Origin: a bacterium
GTDB taxonomy: Bacteria > Zhuqueibacterota > Zhuqueibacteria > Zhuqueibacterales > Zhuqueibacteraceae
DNA length: 64,000 nt
Reading direction: 5' to 3'
NCBI GenBank assembly: GCA_023150945.1
Contig: JAKLJX010000003.1
Coordinates: 1-64,000 of the forward strand
Shown here: positions 6,963 through 16,971 of the stretch, one piece after another
Layout: the number at the start of each line of letters is the position of its first letter
How positions within the stretch are numbered: position 1 is the first letter of the stretch
Translations under genes and position numbers: made by a program
The notes under the pieces: generated by a model
What the model was told of the DNA's origin: nothing
Database searches by the model: none
The model's input: the letters and a program-made list of their open reading frames with translations, nothing else

Positions 6963-9311
6963 ATGGTAGATTTCAGATGGCAGGCAATGAGAACGATAGT
7001 TTTTGTGATGCTGCTGTTGAGTTTCAGCCTGGCGGCCTTTGGTCAACCGGCCGGCAGAATTGAAGGCCGCGTGATCGATGCCCGCAGCAAAGAGCCGCTG
7101 GCCGGCGCCAATGTCTTGGTGGTGGGCACCAGTTTGGGCGCCAGCGCTGACGTGGAAGGCCTGTTCGCCATCCCCAATCTCGCGCCGGGAACGTATCTGC
7201 TGCGTTTTTCTTTTGTGGGATATGAGAGTCTCACCAAGACCGACGTGGTGGTGACCGCCGCGCGGCCGGCGATTGTCAATGTGCAGATGGTGGAGAGTTT
7301 CCTGCAGCGGCAGGAGGTGGTGGTCACGCCCGGCTATTTCACCGAGGCCTTTGAAAGCCCGGTGAGCAGCACGCAGCTTGCCGCGGAAGAAATCCGGCGG
7401 TTTCCCGGCGGCTTCGAAGACATCGTGCGCACCGCCGCTGCCCTGCCGGGCGTCGCCGTGGTCAATCAAGGCGGCCGCAACGATCTGCTGGTGCGCGGCG
7501 GCGGGCCGTCGGAAAATCTCTACCTCATCAACAACATCGAAGTGCCCAACATCAACCACTTCGGCACGCAAGGCTCGAGCAGCGGCGCGCTCAGCTTCGT
7601 GAATCTGGATTTCATCGACCGGGTCGAGTTTTCCACCGGCGGGTTCGGTGTGCGCTATGGCGACAAGCTGTCGTCCGTGCTCGCGCTCGACACCCGGCCC
7701 GGCCGGCGCGATCGCCTCGGCGGCGAAGCCACCATTTCCGCCACGCAATTCGGGCTCAATCTCGAAGGCCCGCTCAGCCGCCGCGGTGATTTTCTCTTTT
7801 CTGCCCGCCAAAGCTATCTTGATTTGATTTTCAAGGCCGCCGGCCTGCCGTTCATCCCGGTCTATACCGATTTCAACTTCATTGCCGACTTGGATTTCTC
7901 CCCGCGCAGCAAGCTCTCGTTTCTCGGGCTGGCCGCCCTCGATCGCGTCGATCGCGATCAAAGCAGTCTGGAAAACCGCGTCACCAACGCCGGCATTCTG
8001 GACAATACCCAAAATCAAATCATCGCCGGCGCCAATTGGCGTCGCGTGCTGGGCCGCGGCTTCTTCGATCTCACCGCCAACCTCAACTACAACGGCTTTC
8101 GCTTCAGCCAGATTGACGAATTCGACCGTGAGTACTTCAATAGCCGCGCCGACGAAACCGAATTGAATGTCAAACTGACTTCCTATCTCGGCCTGAAGCG
8201 CGGCGGCGGCCTGTATGCCGGCCTCGCGCTGAAGAACATCATCAATGATAACACCACGGTTTTTGCCGACACGGTTTATGATCGCAGCGGCCGGCGCGTC
8301 CCAGTAGGCAGTCTCGGCATACCGGCCGCAAACGTCATCGATCTCACCACGCAGAAATATGCCGCCTATGCCGAGTGGGAGCAAAAGCTCTCTCCGTGGT
8401 TCAATTTCAACCTTGGCCTGCGCGGCGACGTGTATGCGTTTCTCGACGAGTCCTTTTATCCCTCCGCGCGGCTGGCGGTGGGCTTCAAGCCGGCGGAGAA
8501 TGTCAAATTCAAAGGCAGCCTGGGCCGCTACTACCAATCGCCCTCCTACGTGTGGGTGGTCAATCCGGTCAACCGCACGCTGCAAGCGCTGCGTAACGAC
8601 GCGGCCATTTTCGGCATGGAATATTTGCTACGGCCGGACGTCAACTTCTCGATTGAATCCTACTATAAACGCTATCGCGACCTGCCCACCGGCACTGTCG
8701 CCGGCCGCACGGATTATCTCGTGCTCACCAACACCGGCGTGGGCTATGGTGGCCGGGAGGATGATTTCCAATCGTTCGGCTATTTCCCCCTGGTCTCGCA
8801 AGGCCGGGGCAGAGCCTACGGTTTCGAAGTGTTGCTGCAGAAGCGCTTCTCTGAAGTGCCCTGCTACGGCCAGATCAGCCTGGGCTACAACCAGAGCGAG
8901 TACACCGCGGCCAACGGCGTGAGCTATCCCGGGCAATTCGACCAGCGCTGGATTTTCAATCTCTCCGGCGGCTATGTGTTCAATTCCAAATGGGAATTCA
9001 GCAGCAAGTTTCGCTTCTACACCGGCGCGCCGTTCACGCCGGTTTATCTGCCTGCTCAAAACGGCGGTGAGATTCAAAACCTGCCGGAGGAATATCTCTC
9101 ACGCCGCCTGGCCGCCGGCCACCACCTCGATGTGCGCGTGGATCGCCGCTTCAACTTCAGCGGCTGGGCGATGATTCTGTTCCTCGACATTCAGAACATT
9201 TACAATAACCGCGTGCAGCGCCGGCCGAGCTATGATTTCTGGGAAAATCGCATCGACGATCGCGATGACCTCGGCCTTTTGCCTTCGCTTGGCATCAGCG
9301 CCGAATTTTGA
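6963..9311 (+). CDS. TonB-dependent outer-membrane receptor with N-terminal carboxypeptidase-regulatory-like domain
   Basis: About 782 aa. A signal peptide (hydrophobic IVFVMLLLSFSLAAFG) precedes a CarboxypepD_reg-like beta-sandwich (GRIEGRVIDARSKEPLAGAN through VGYESL). A plug domain follows (FPGGFEDIVRTAAALPGV, RGGGPSENLYLINNIEVPN), then a long 22-strand-type barrel ending in aromatic-rich strands and a terminal Phe. It transports an unknown ligand across the outer membrane using TonB energy. Two starts fit: ATG 6963 and ATG 6987, both yielding a signal peptide; upstream in-frame sequence back to 6690 overlaps the peroxiredoxin and is rejected. No SusD-like partner is adjacent. The placement beside a B12-dependent regulator raises the possibility of a cobalamin or tetrapyrrole ligand, unproven. 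Confidence 0.88.
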   Translation: MVDFRWQAMRTIVFVMLLLSFSLAAFGQPAGRIEGRVIDARSKEPLAGANVLVVGTSLGASADVEGLFAIPNLAPGTYLLRFSFVGYESLTKTDVVVTAARPAIVNVQMVESFLQRQEVVVTPGYFTEAFESPVSSTQLAAEEIRRFPGGFEDIVRTAAALPGVAVVNQGGRNDLLVRGGGPSENLYLINNIEVPNINHFGTQGSSSGALSFVNLDFIDRVEFSTGGFGVRYGDKLSSVLALDTRPGRRDRLGGEATISATQFGLNLEGPLSRRGDFLFSARQSYLDLIFKAAGLPFIPVYTDFNFIADLDFSPRSKLSFLGLAALDRVDRDQSSLENRVTNAGILDNTQNQIIAGANWRRVLGRGFFDLTANLNYNGFRFSQIDEFDREYFNSRADETELNVKLTSYLGLKRGGGLYAGLALKNIINDNTTVFADTVYDRSGRRVPVGSLGIPAANVIDLTTQKYAAYAEWEQKLSPWFNFNLGLRGDVYAFLDESFYPSARLAVGFKPAENVKFKGSLGRYYQSPSYVWVVNPVNRTLQALRNDAAIFGMEYLLRPDVNFSIESYYKRYRDLPTGTVAGRTDYLVLTNTGVGYGGREDDFQSFGYFPLVSQGRGRAYGFEVLLQKRFSEVPCYGQISLGYNQSEYTAANGVSYPGQFDQRWIFNLSGGYVFNSKWEFSSKFRFYTGAPFTPVYLPAQNGGEIQNLPEEYLSRRLAAGHHLDVRVDRRFNFSGWAMILFLDIQNIYNNRVQRRPSYDFWENRIDDRDDLGLLPSLGISAEF

Positions 9312-9461
9312 GGAGCTGAGAGGTGACGCGGAATCAGCCACAGCCAAATTCGAACTGCGCAGCCGCACAGGACGCCAGCTCTGTCTTGCTTTGCGTTCCT
9401 GGGGTCTGCGCGGCTCATAAAAATCCTCGCGGGCGTGATCGTTTTTTTGGGACAACACCAT

Positions 9462-9947
9462 ATGAATCAATTACCATTGAAAGACGGCCTGGGCCTGTTG
9501 CTTTTTCTCGGCCTCAGCTTCGCGGCGGCACTGATCGGCGGCCTGTTTACCGGCGCGGCGATCGATTCGTGGTATGACGCCATTGCCAAGCCGTCCTGGA
9601 CGCCGCCGGACTGGATCTTCGGACCGGTGTGGACGCTGCTTTACCTCGCGATGGCCGTGGCAGCGTGGCTGGTGTGGCGGCAGGCCGGATGGTCGCAGGC
9701 TGCAACCGGCCTGACACTGTTTTTCATTCAACTGGTGCTCAATGCCGCGTGGTCGGCGCTGTTCTTCGGCGCGCGCAACCCCGGACTCGCATTCGCCGAG
9801 ATCGTGCTGCTGTGGTGCGCGATACTGGCGACCTTGCTCGCGTTTTGGCGCGTGCGGCCGCTGGCGGGCATGCTCTTCGTTCCCTATCTTGCGTGGGTGA
9901 CTTTTGCGGCGGTACTCAACTACGCCATCTGGCGATTGAATTCGTAG
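9462..9947 (+). CDS. TspO/MBR family tryptophan-rich sensory membrane protein
   Basis: A 161-aa protein with five predicted transmembrane helices. The family signature KPSWTPPDWIFGPVWTLLY is intact and is followed by the typical FFIQLVLNAAWSALFFG and LFVPYLAWVTFAAVLNYAIW helices. TspO proteins bind porphyrins and can degrade protoporphyrin IX in light; in photosynthetic bacteria they influence tetrapyrrole and oxygen/light responses. Its position at the end of a photolyase/CarH/peroxiredoxin cluster fits photo-oxidative stress. ATG 9462 was chosen because it gives the usual short N-terminus; the Shine-Dalgarno is weak. Confidence 0.92.
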   Translation: MNQLPLKDGLGLLLFLGLSFAAALIGGLFTGAAIDSWYDAIAKPSWTPPDWIFGPVWTLLYLAMAVAAWLVWRQAGWSQAATGLTLFFIQLVLNAAWSALFFGARNPGLAFAEIVLLWCAILATLLAFWRVRPLAGMLFVPYLAWVTFAAVLNYAIWRLNS

Positions 9948-10617
9948 CGCGTGCTTTCTGCCGGCAAGGCGGGCGTGAAAGTTTCTGCGGAGTAATACTG
10001 GCATTTCACCCAGTGTTTTCAAGGGTTCTCTCGTATTGACAAGGTTGCGCAATCAAGCTCACACCGTAATGCGAACAAATTTCAACCCAAAGAAAATCGC
10101 CAACTGATGGAAACCACCCAACCGATGGAGAAGATTTGTATCGGTTGGGTTGTTTTCATCAGTTGGAAATACTTCTTTGCTTGCAAGAATTCAGTCATTT
10201 GAAAAACCGCCCGGGCGCTCAGAGCCTTATGAAGCCCCCGTTCGACGAAGGAATTCAACAACCAAAGTTGATTCGAATCAGGAACGCCCGGGCGGTGGGT
10301 TTCTTCAACTGGCTAATCATTTGCCTTTGCTGTTGAGACAACAACTTCACTTTGAAGGAGCCAGCTCCCCCTCTCCGTTCAGGAGGGCGAGTTACAGCCA
10401 TTCTCTTGATTCGCTTTCTTTTTTCTCTCGCAGGCGCGGGGCTGGCGGAAGTGAGTTGTGGCCAGAATCGCTTGGGCCGCTCCTGAAATGTCACCCGCGT
10501 AGGATCTTGTGACGTGTTCCGCAAGCTGCCCGCAATTCCACTCATTCGCTGCGTGCAGGGCAGCATGAATAAAAAAAATGTTCAAGGGAGCAGAGTCAGT
10601 TAACCGCAGAGAATCTC
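9948..10617. other. 670-bp intergenic region with a compound inverted-repeat element and no gene
   Basis: No convincing ORF is present. The region holds the long hairpin at 10100-10166 and a second inverted repeat. In the second, ACCGCCCGGGCG near 10205-10216 pairs with CGCCCGGGCGGT near 10292-10303. After these comes a stretch ending TTCACTTTGAAGGAG near 10345. Similar tail sequence (TTTCACTTTGAAG) follows the related hairpin at 50918-50975. Confidence 0.6.
10100..10166. repeat. Long hairpin element, family 1, copy 1
   Basis: A 27-bp left arm (10100-10126, starting CCAACTGATGGAAACCACCC) pairs with 10140-10166 with only two mismatches, around a 13-nt loop. The arm sequence resembles those at 41541-41609 and 50918-50975 (shared CCAAC...GAAAC-AACC core). 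Confidence 0.8.
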
Positions 10618-11568
10618 ATGTCCAACGCCCATAGCGTTCACGTGGTTTTTGGCGCGGGCCCGCTGGGTCTGGCGGTGGTGCGCGCGCTGGTGCAGCGCGG
10701 CCGCCGCGTGCGCTTGATCAATCGCAGCGGCCAGGCCCCCGCACCGGCGGGCGTCGAGGTGATGGCTGCCGACGCCACGGTTGCGGAGGTGACCCGCGGT
10801 TTGTGCCAGGGCGCCACGGCGGTGTTTCAGTGCGCGCAGCCGCCCTATCACCAATGGCCGGAGCTGTTTCCGCGCTTGCAGGCCGGCATTTTGGCGGGCG
10901 CCGCTGCCAGTGGTGCGAAATTGATTGCGGGAGAAAATCTCTATATGTATGGTGATGCCGGCCGGCCGCTGACCGAGGATTTGCCTCATCGCGCCAGCAC
11001 GCGCAAGGGCCGCACGCGCGCGCAAATGGCTGAAACGCTGCTTGCCGCGCATCACGCCGGCACGGTGCGCGTCAGCATCGGCCGCGCCTCGGATTTTTTC
11101 GGACCCGGCGTGCTGGATTCGGTCATGGGCGATCGCGTCTTTCCCGCGGCTCTGCAAGGCCGCAAGGCCTCCGCGTTCGGCAATCTGGATTTGCCGCACA
11201 CCTACACCTTCATTGATGATTTTGGCGAGGCGTTGGTGCGCTTGAGCGAACGGGAGGAGGCACTCGGCCAGGTGTGGCACGTGCCCAATGCCGAGACGGT
11301 AACGACACGCGCATTCATCGACATGGTCTTCGCCGAAGCCGGCCATCCCAGCCGTATGAGCGGCATGGGGAAAACCATGTTGCGGCTGGGCGGTTTGTTC
11401 ATCCCACCGGCGCGCGAGATGGTCGAGATGATGTATGAATTCGAAAAGCCGTTTGTGGTGGATCACGGCAAGTATGCGAAGCTGTTTGGCAATCACGCCA
11501 CGCCCTTGCGCGCAGCCATCCGCCAAACGCTGGCATGGTATCGGGATCATCTGCACATCAAAAACTGA
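10618..11568 (+). CDS. NAD-dependent epimerase/dehydratase-family protein (extended SDR)
   Basis: A 316-aa Rossmann protein. The N-terminal motif VVFGAGPLGLAVVRALVQRG binds NAD(P), and AGENLYMYGDAG and TRKGRTRAQMAETL occupy the region of the usual Tyr-Lys active site. The usual SDR YxxxK pair is not clear, so it may be an NmrA-like or NAD(P)H-sensing relative. It reads toward a second small Rossmann protein 11 bp downstream. Physiological substrate unknown. The ATG at 10618 has only a weak upstream purine stretch. Confidence 0.82.
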   Translation: MSNAHSVHVVFGAGPLGLAVVRALVQRGRRVRLINRSGQAPAPAGVEVMAADATVAEVTRGLCQGATAVFQCAQPPYHQWPELFPRLQAGILAGAAASGAKLIAGENLYMYGDAGRPLTEDLPHRASTRKGRTRAQMAETLLAAHHAGTVRVSIGRASDFFGPGVLDSVMGDRVFPAALQGRKASAFGNLDLPHTYTFIDDFGEALVRLSEREEALGQVWHVPNAETVTTRAFIDMVFAEAGHPSRMSGMGKTMLRLGGLFIPPAREMVEMMYEFEKPFVVDHGKYAKLFGNHATPLRAAIRQTLAWYRDHLHIKN

Positions 11569-11579
11569 AAGGAATGCGC

Positions 11580-12227
11580 ATGCGCATTGGAATTTTGGGC
11601 ACGGGCATGGTCGGCCGCGCCCTTGGTACGAAATTGCTCGAGCGCGGCCATGCCGTCAGAATGGGCTCGCGTACCGCCAACAATGAAAAAGCGGCGACGT
11701 GGGCGCAGGCCGGCGGCACAAACGCTTCGCACGGCACGTTTGCGGAGGCCGCCGCCTTCGGTGAAATTCTCTTCAATTGCACCTCCGGCATGGCCTCGCT
11801 GGCCGTGCTGCAGCAGGCGGGCGCAGAAAATCTCGCAGGCAAGATCTTGATCGACATCGCCAATCCGCTCGATTTTTCCAAGGGCATGCCGCCCACACTG
11901 TCAGTGTGCAACACCGATTCGCTGGGCGAGCAGATTCAGCGCGCCTTTCCCGGCCTCAAAGTGGTGAAAGCGTTGAATACCATGAACTGCAACGTCATGG
12001 TCAATCCCGGCCTGCTCAGCGAGGCACATGATGTCTTCATCAGCGGCAACGACGCCCAAGCCAAGGCCGCAGTCACCGGGCTGCTGCAGCGCGAGTTTGG
12101 CTGGCAATCGGTAATCGATTTGGGCGACATCAGCACGGCGCGCGGCACCGAGATGATGTTGCCGGTGTGGGTGCGGCTGTGGGGCGTCCTGCAGACACCC
12201 AACTTCAATTTCAAGATCGTGAAGTGA
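11580..12227 (+). CDS. NADPH-dependent F420-reductase-like / NAD-binding oxidoreductase
   Basis: A 215-aa protein of the coenzyme-F420-dependent NADP reductase (Fno-like) superfamily. It begins MRIGILGTGMVGRALGTKL with the GxGxxG fold, and SRTANNEKA binds the NADP phosphate. The segment KVVKALNTMNCNVMVNP is characteristic of this family. Many bacterial members do not use F420 and are annotated generically. ATG 11580 is preferred over ATG 11574 because AAAGGA at 11568-11573 then has six bases of spacing. It forms a likely two-gene operon with the upstream SDR. A related paralogue sits at 20670-21287. Confidence 0.85.
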   Translation: MRIGILGTGMVGRALGTKLLERGHAVRMGSRTANNEKAATWAQAGGTNASHGTFAEAAAFGEILFNCTSGMASLAVLQQAGAENLAGKILIDIANPLDFSKGMPPTLSVCNTDSLGEQIQRAFPGLKVVKALNTMNCNVMVNPGLLSEAHDVFISGNDAQAKAAVTGLLQREFGWQSVIDLGDISTARGTEMMLPVWVRLWGVLQTPNFNFKIVK

Positions 12228-12255
12228 GGCCTCCCGCCCGCGCGGCGTTCGGGTG

Positions 12256-12402
12256 AATTCGTGTTTGTCCGAAATCGTTCCAACCTTGGCTGAGCCGAGG
12301 TTTCTAAAACGCCAGGCGTTGTGAAGACTCCGAGGATTTTGATGCAACGGCCAAGCCGTTGCAGGAACATACTCTGTTCGTGATTTCGGACGGACACGAA
12401 TT
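12256..12402. repeat. MITE-like repeat family 2, copy A, with terminal inverted repeats
   Basis: A 147-bp unit. Its ends AATTCGTGTTTGTCCGAAATC (12256-12276) and the complementary 12382-12402 match at 19 of 21 positions. Two small palindromes lie inside: CCTTGGCTGAGCCGAGG, and GCAACGGCCAAGCCGTTGC at 12344-12362. There is no coding capacity. Confidence 0.8.
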
Positions 12403-12547
12403 TGCCCGAGAACGATTCAACCTTGGCTCAGCCGAGGTTTCTGATACGCCGGGCGTCGTGAAGACTCAGATGATTTTTATGCAACGGCCAAGCCGTTGCA
12501 GGAACATCCACTCCAGAGTTCGCGATTTCGGATTGATACGAATTCGC
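12398..12547. repeat. MITE-like repeat family 2, copy B
   Basis: A tandem neighbour of copy A sharing its boundary. It contains the same CTTGGCTCAGCCGAGG and GCAACGGCCAAGCCGTTGC palindromes in the same order and ends with GCGATTTCGG...ACGAATTCGC. The sequence has diverged slightly from copy A. Confidence 0.78.
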
Positions 12548-12662
12548 ATGTGCTGCCGCGGCCTCCCTGTCCCGCCGGCGCCTATCTGTCCACGACGGCC
12601 TGTTCTCCTGCCCCGACAGCCGGCCTTTTCTTCTCCACGTCCCGAATGTCCGCGCCTCCACT

Positions 12663-12849
12663 AAGTCCGTCTGAAAATGGTCCAACCTCGACTGAGCCGA
12701 GGTTTCCAAAACGCCGGGCGTCGTGAAGACTCCGAGGATTTTGATGCAACGGCCAAGCCGCTGCCGGAACGCGAGGATTTTCATGCGACGGCCACCCCTT
12801 TGCCGGAACGCTTTCAGCAAGAGGCTGCGATTCCGAAGGGACAAGAATT
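12663..12849. repeat. MITE-like repeat family 2, copy C, with internal duplication
   Basis: The same core is present (GACTGAGCCGAGG, then ATGCAACGGCCAAGCCGCTGC), but the ATGCRACGGCCA...GCCGGAAC segment is repeated a second time, lengthening the unit to about 187 bp. It ends GCGATTCCGAAGGGACAAGAATT, about 70 bp before the GTPase ATG. Confidence 0.75.
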
Positions 12850-12922
12850 ACCTTTTGCTTTTTCGGCTGTGCCCAGCTATATTTTGCGGCATTGTAACAG
12901 ACGCGCTTCGGTCATCACAACT

Positions 12923-13418
12923 ATGCCTTCTCTCCAGAAAAAAATCTGTCTGCTCGGCACGTTTGGCGTGGGCAAGACCAGCCTGGTGCGGCGCTTCGTT
13001 GAAAATCACTTCGAAGACAAGTACCTCTCCACCATCGGCGTGAAAGTGAGCCGCAAGCAACTGGCCGTGGCCGCCGGCACGCTTGATTTGCTGGTGTGGG
13101 ATATCGCCAATGCCGATGAATTGGGCACGGTCGAGAAAAGCTACTTTCGCGGCGCGCAGGGCGCGCTGGTGGTACATGATCTCACGCGCCCGGAATCGTG
13201 CGAGCGTCTGGCCGTTTATTGCAGGCGCTTTCTCGAAGTTGCTCCGCGCGCGCGCCTGGTTTTTGCCGGCAACAAGCTCGATTTGATCGAAGCACCGCAA
13301 CCTTCCCCGGAAGAGTACCTTCAATTCACCGCCGGCTTTTCCGCTCCGCATTTTTTCACCAGCGCCAAGACCGGTGCGCAGGTTGAGCAAGCTTTTCAAG
13401 CCCTGGCGGAGGCCATCC

Positions 13419-13432
<14 letters not shown>
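12923..13432 (+). CDS. Rab/Ras-like small GTP-binding protein with degenerate G3 motif
   Basis: A 169-aa GTPase. G1 is GTFGVGKTS (residues 12-20), G2 Thr is T37 in STIGV, G4 is NKLD (117-120) and G5 is TSAKT (146-150). G3 is WDIANA instead of WDTAGQ, so the equivalents of Ras Gly60 and catalytic Gln61 are Asn63 and Ala64; intrinsic hydrolysis is likely slow. The last ~14 bp overlap the downstream sigma-54 activator, suggesting co-translation and a shared pathway. The frame stays open upstream through repeat copy C, but ATG 12923 begins the conserved fold (MPSLQKKICLLGTFG). A role as signalling switch for its neighbour is inferred from overlap only. Confidence 0.88.
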
Positions 13433-14792
<1,360 letters not shown>

Positions 14793-14822
14793 CTTGGCCA
14801 GCGCGGCGCGGCCGCAACGGTG

Positions 14823-14974
14823 AGCTGGTGTCTGTAACGAAGTGTTTCGACTTCGGCTGAGCCGCCGGCGCCAAAATGTCCAACGTCGTGGGAACTCTGA
14901 TGATTTTGATGCAACGGCCCAGCCGTTGCGGGAACATTCTCTCGAAAGTTCGCGATTGCGGACGGACACGAGCT
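14823..14974. repeat. MITE-like repeat family 2, copy D
   Basis: A 152-bp unit downstream of the sigma-54 activator. It contains TCGGCTGAGCCG and GATGCAACGGCCCAGCCGTTGC, and ends GCGATTGCGGACGGACACGAGCT, complementary to its AGCTGGTGTCTGT left end. With copy C it brackets the GTPase / sigma-54 pair. Confidence 0.75.
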
Positions 14975-15002
14975 GGAACACCCAATCCCGTCGCCTGCCT
15001 TC

Positions 15003-16271
15003 ATGCCAACAATCCGATCCCCGCAACCGTTTGCCTCCAATCAGACCGCGCTTATAGCCGCGGAAACACGCAGTGACCCGCGTATCGTTTTCATGGTCAA
15101 ACTCAGCCAGGCGCTGCACCGCTACGGCGTGCCGGCGCATCGGCTGGAGCAGGGCATGAACTCGGTGGCGCAGCGGCTGGGCCTGCCCGGCAGCTTTTTC
15201 GCGACGCCCACCGGCATCTTTGCTTCCTTCGGGCTGCCGGAGGAGCATCGCACCAGCTTGATTCGCATCGAGGCGAGCGAAGTCAATCTCGAAAAGCAAG
15301 CGCGGCTGGATGATTTGATGCACGAGGTGATTCACAGCCGGGTGAGTGTGGCTGATGGCACGCAGATGATCGACCGCATCGTGGCGGCGCCGCCGCGTTT
15401 CGGCCCGCTGCTGAGCACATTGTGTTTTGCCCTGGCCTCGGGCGCGGCCGCGCGCTTCCTGGGCGGCGGCTGGCGTGAAATTCTGGTGACCATGATAACC
15501 GGCTTTTTGGTCGGCGGCCTCGCCCTGGTGATGGGGCGTCGCCCGGAAGCCAGCAAGGTGTTCGAATCGACCGCGGCGATCCTGGCCTCGGCACTGGCCA
15601 TGCTTGCCGCGCGGGTTCTGCAACCATTTTCAACCTATCTGACCACTCTCGCCAGCTTGATCGTACTGGTGCCCGGCCTCACGCTGACGGTCGCCATGCG
15701 CGAGCTGGCCACGCGCAATCTCGTCTCCGGTTCGGCGCGCTTGACCGGCGCGGCTTTGCTCTTTTTCCAGCTCGGATTCGGTGTGGCGTTGGGTTCGCAA
15801 GTGAATCGGCTGCTGCCGCCGGTTTCCCTGGCGGAAGCACCGGCGCCATTGCCGGCCTGGACGCTGGCGCTGGCGCTGTTGGTTGCGCCGCTGGCGTTCA
15901 CCGTGCTGTTTCAAGCCCGCCCGCGCGAGGCCGGCTGGATCATGCTTGCCTGTCTGATCAGCTTCAGCGGCGCGCGTGCCGGTGCCGCGATCCTGGGGCC
16001 CGAGTTGGGCGTGTGCCTGGGCGCCATTCTGACCGGCGCTGCCGGCAACCTCTACTCCCGCTGGTTGAATCAGCCGGCAGCCATTACCATGGTGCCGGCT
16101 TTGATGATGCTGGTGCCCGGCAGCCTGGGTTTCGGCAGCCTGGCCAAGTTCATCGAGAAGGATGTCATCTCAGGCGTGACCACGGCGTTCAGCATGGTCC
16201 TCATTGCGGTGGCTTTGGTCACCGGTTTGCTGATCGCCAATGTGATCGTGTCGCCGCGCCGCACGCTCTGA
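15003..16271 (+). CDS. Threonine/serine exporter family protein (ThrE-type, fused DUF1212 and DUF3815)
   Basis: A 422-aa inner-membrane protein. The soluble N-terminal part carries the family hallmark LHRYGVPAHRLEQGM and the SRVSVADGTQMIDRI region. About ten hydrophobic helices follow in two blocks, and the second half corresponds to DUF3815 (PAAITMVPALMMLVPGSLGFGS). ThrE exports threonine and serine by proton antiport in Corynebacterium; both halves are fused here as in ThrE. Start 15003 keeps the 30-residue lead before the conserved helix; ATG 15093 is possible. Substrate here is inferred. Confidence 0.88.
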   Translation: MPTIRSPQPFASNQTALIAAETRSDPRIVFMVKLSQALHRYGVPAHRLEQGMNSVAQRLGLPGSFFATPTGIFASFGLPEEHRTSLIRIEASEVNLEKQARLDDLMHEVIHSRVSVADGTQMIDRIVAAPPRFGPLLSTLCFALASGAAARFLGGGWREILVTMITGFLVGGLALVMGRRPEASKVFESTAAILASALAMLAARVLQPFSTYLTTLASLIVLVPGLTLTVAMRELATRNLVSGSARLTGAALLFFQLGFGVALGSQVNRLLPPVSLAEAPAPLPAWTLALALLVAPLAFTVLFQARPREAGWIMLACLISFSGARAGAAILGPELGVCLGAILTGAAGNLYSRWLNQPAAITMVPALMMLVPGSLGFGSLAKFIEKDVISGVTTAFSMVLIAVALVTGLLIANVIVSPRRTL

Positions 16272-16319
16272 AGGGCACGGTTTTGAAGTCTGCCCTGTGA
16301 ACCAACCAGGAGGCTTGCC

Positions 16320-16823
16320 ATGACGACTGAAAACGCCCATGATCTCCGGCATCTGCGCCGCGCCGTGGCGCTGGCGTTGCAGGCCGAGAAGCTGGGCAAT
16401 TTGCCGATCGGGGCGCTGCTCACGCTCGGCGAGACAGTGATCGCGGAGGCCGGCAATGCCATGCTGGTGCCGCATTATCATCCCGGCCGCCATGCGGAGA
16501 TCGAAGTCTTGCGCGCGGTGCCGGCGGAATTGTGGCCGCGCAGCCGGGAGATGACTTGCTATACCACTCTCGAACCCTGCCTGATGTGCATGGGCGCGCT
16601 GTTGCTGCATGGCGTCGGCCGCGTGGTTTTTGGCGCAGTGGATCCTGCCGGCGGTGCCGGACCCGTGCTGGCGCATTTGCCGAGTTACTATGCCGGCGGC
16701 GCAGGCGTGCCGCAGTGGATCGGCCCGCTGCTGCCGGAGATCTGCGATGCGCTATTTCAGCGCGCCCTGGAGAAATTCGATCCGCTCGTGGTCGGCAATC
16801 AGCGCTTGCGCGACGCGCGCTGA
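16320..16823 (+). CDS. Nucleoside deaminase (CMP/dCMP deaminase-like zinc enzyme)
   Basis: A 167-aa zinc hydrolase. The zinc/catalytic motifs are HAE (in GRHAEIEVL) and PCLMC (in [14 protein letters not shown]), as in tRNA adenosine deaminase TadA, guanine deaminase and cytosine deaminase. The C-terminal part differs from TadA and it lacks the basic tail that binds tRNA, so a free base or nucleoside substrate is more likely. It has a strong AGGAGG Shine-Dalgarno eight bases before the ATG. Confidence 0.87.
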   Translation: MTTENAHDLRHLRRAVALALQAEKLGNLPIGALLTLGETVIAEAGNAMLVPHYHPGRHAEIEVLRAVPAELWPRSREMTCYTTLEPCLMCMGALLLHGVGRVVFGAVDPAGGAGPVLAHLPSYYAGGAGVPQWIGPLLPEICDALFQRALEKFDPLVVGNQRLRDAR

Positions 16824-16971
16824 CGGTCGAAGCGGATTCGACGGGACGCGCGTGCAGCAATGCTGCAAATCCTGCTCAACCGGTCATGATGAATTTCTGG
16901 AATTTACTCCACCTGCACGGCATGATCGGCGCCGGCGAAGTGCGCTGCTCATTCATTTCAAGGAGACGGCC

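Larger units (their letters stand above)
12228..12922. other. 695-bp intergenic region filled by three copies of a MITE-like repeat
   Basis: Repeat copies occupy 12256-12402, 12398-12547 and 12663-12849. Open frames running through this region (for example the upstream extension of the GTPase frame back to 12677) translate the repeat, not a gene. Confidence 0.7.

Noticed and set aside
12256-12849. CRISPR-like repeats around GCAACGGCCAAGCCGTTGC
   Set aside because: The palindromes recur at irregular distances inside a longer homologous unit with terminal inverted repeats, so they are parts of a MITE-like element, not spacer-repeat units.
12677-12922. An N-terminal extension of the Rab-like GTPase
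   Set aside because: The extra 82 codons translate repeat copy C and do not resemble any GTPase leader; ATG 12923 starts the fold.
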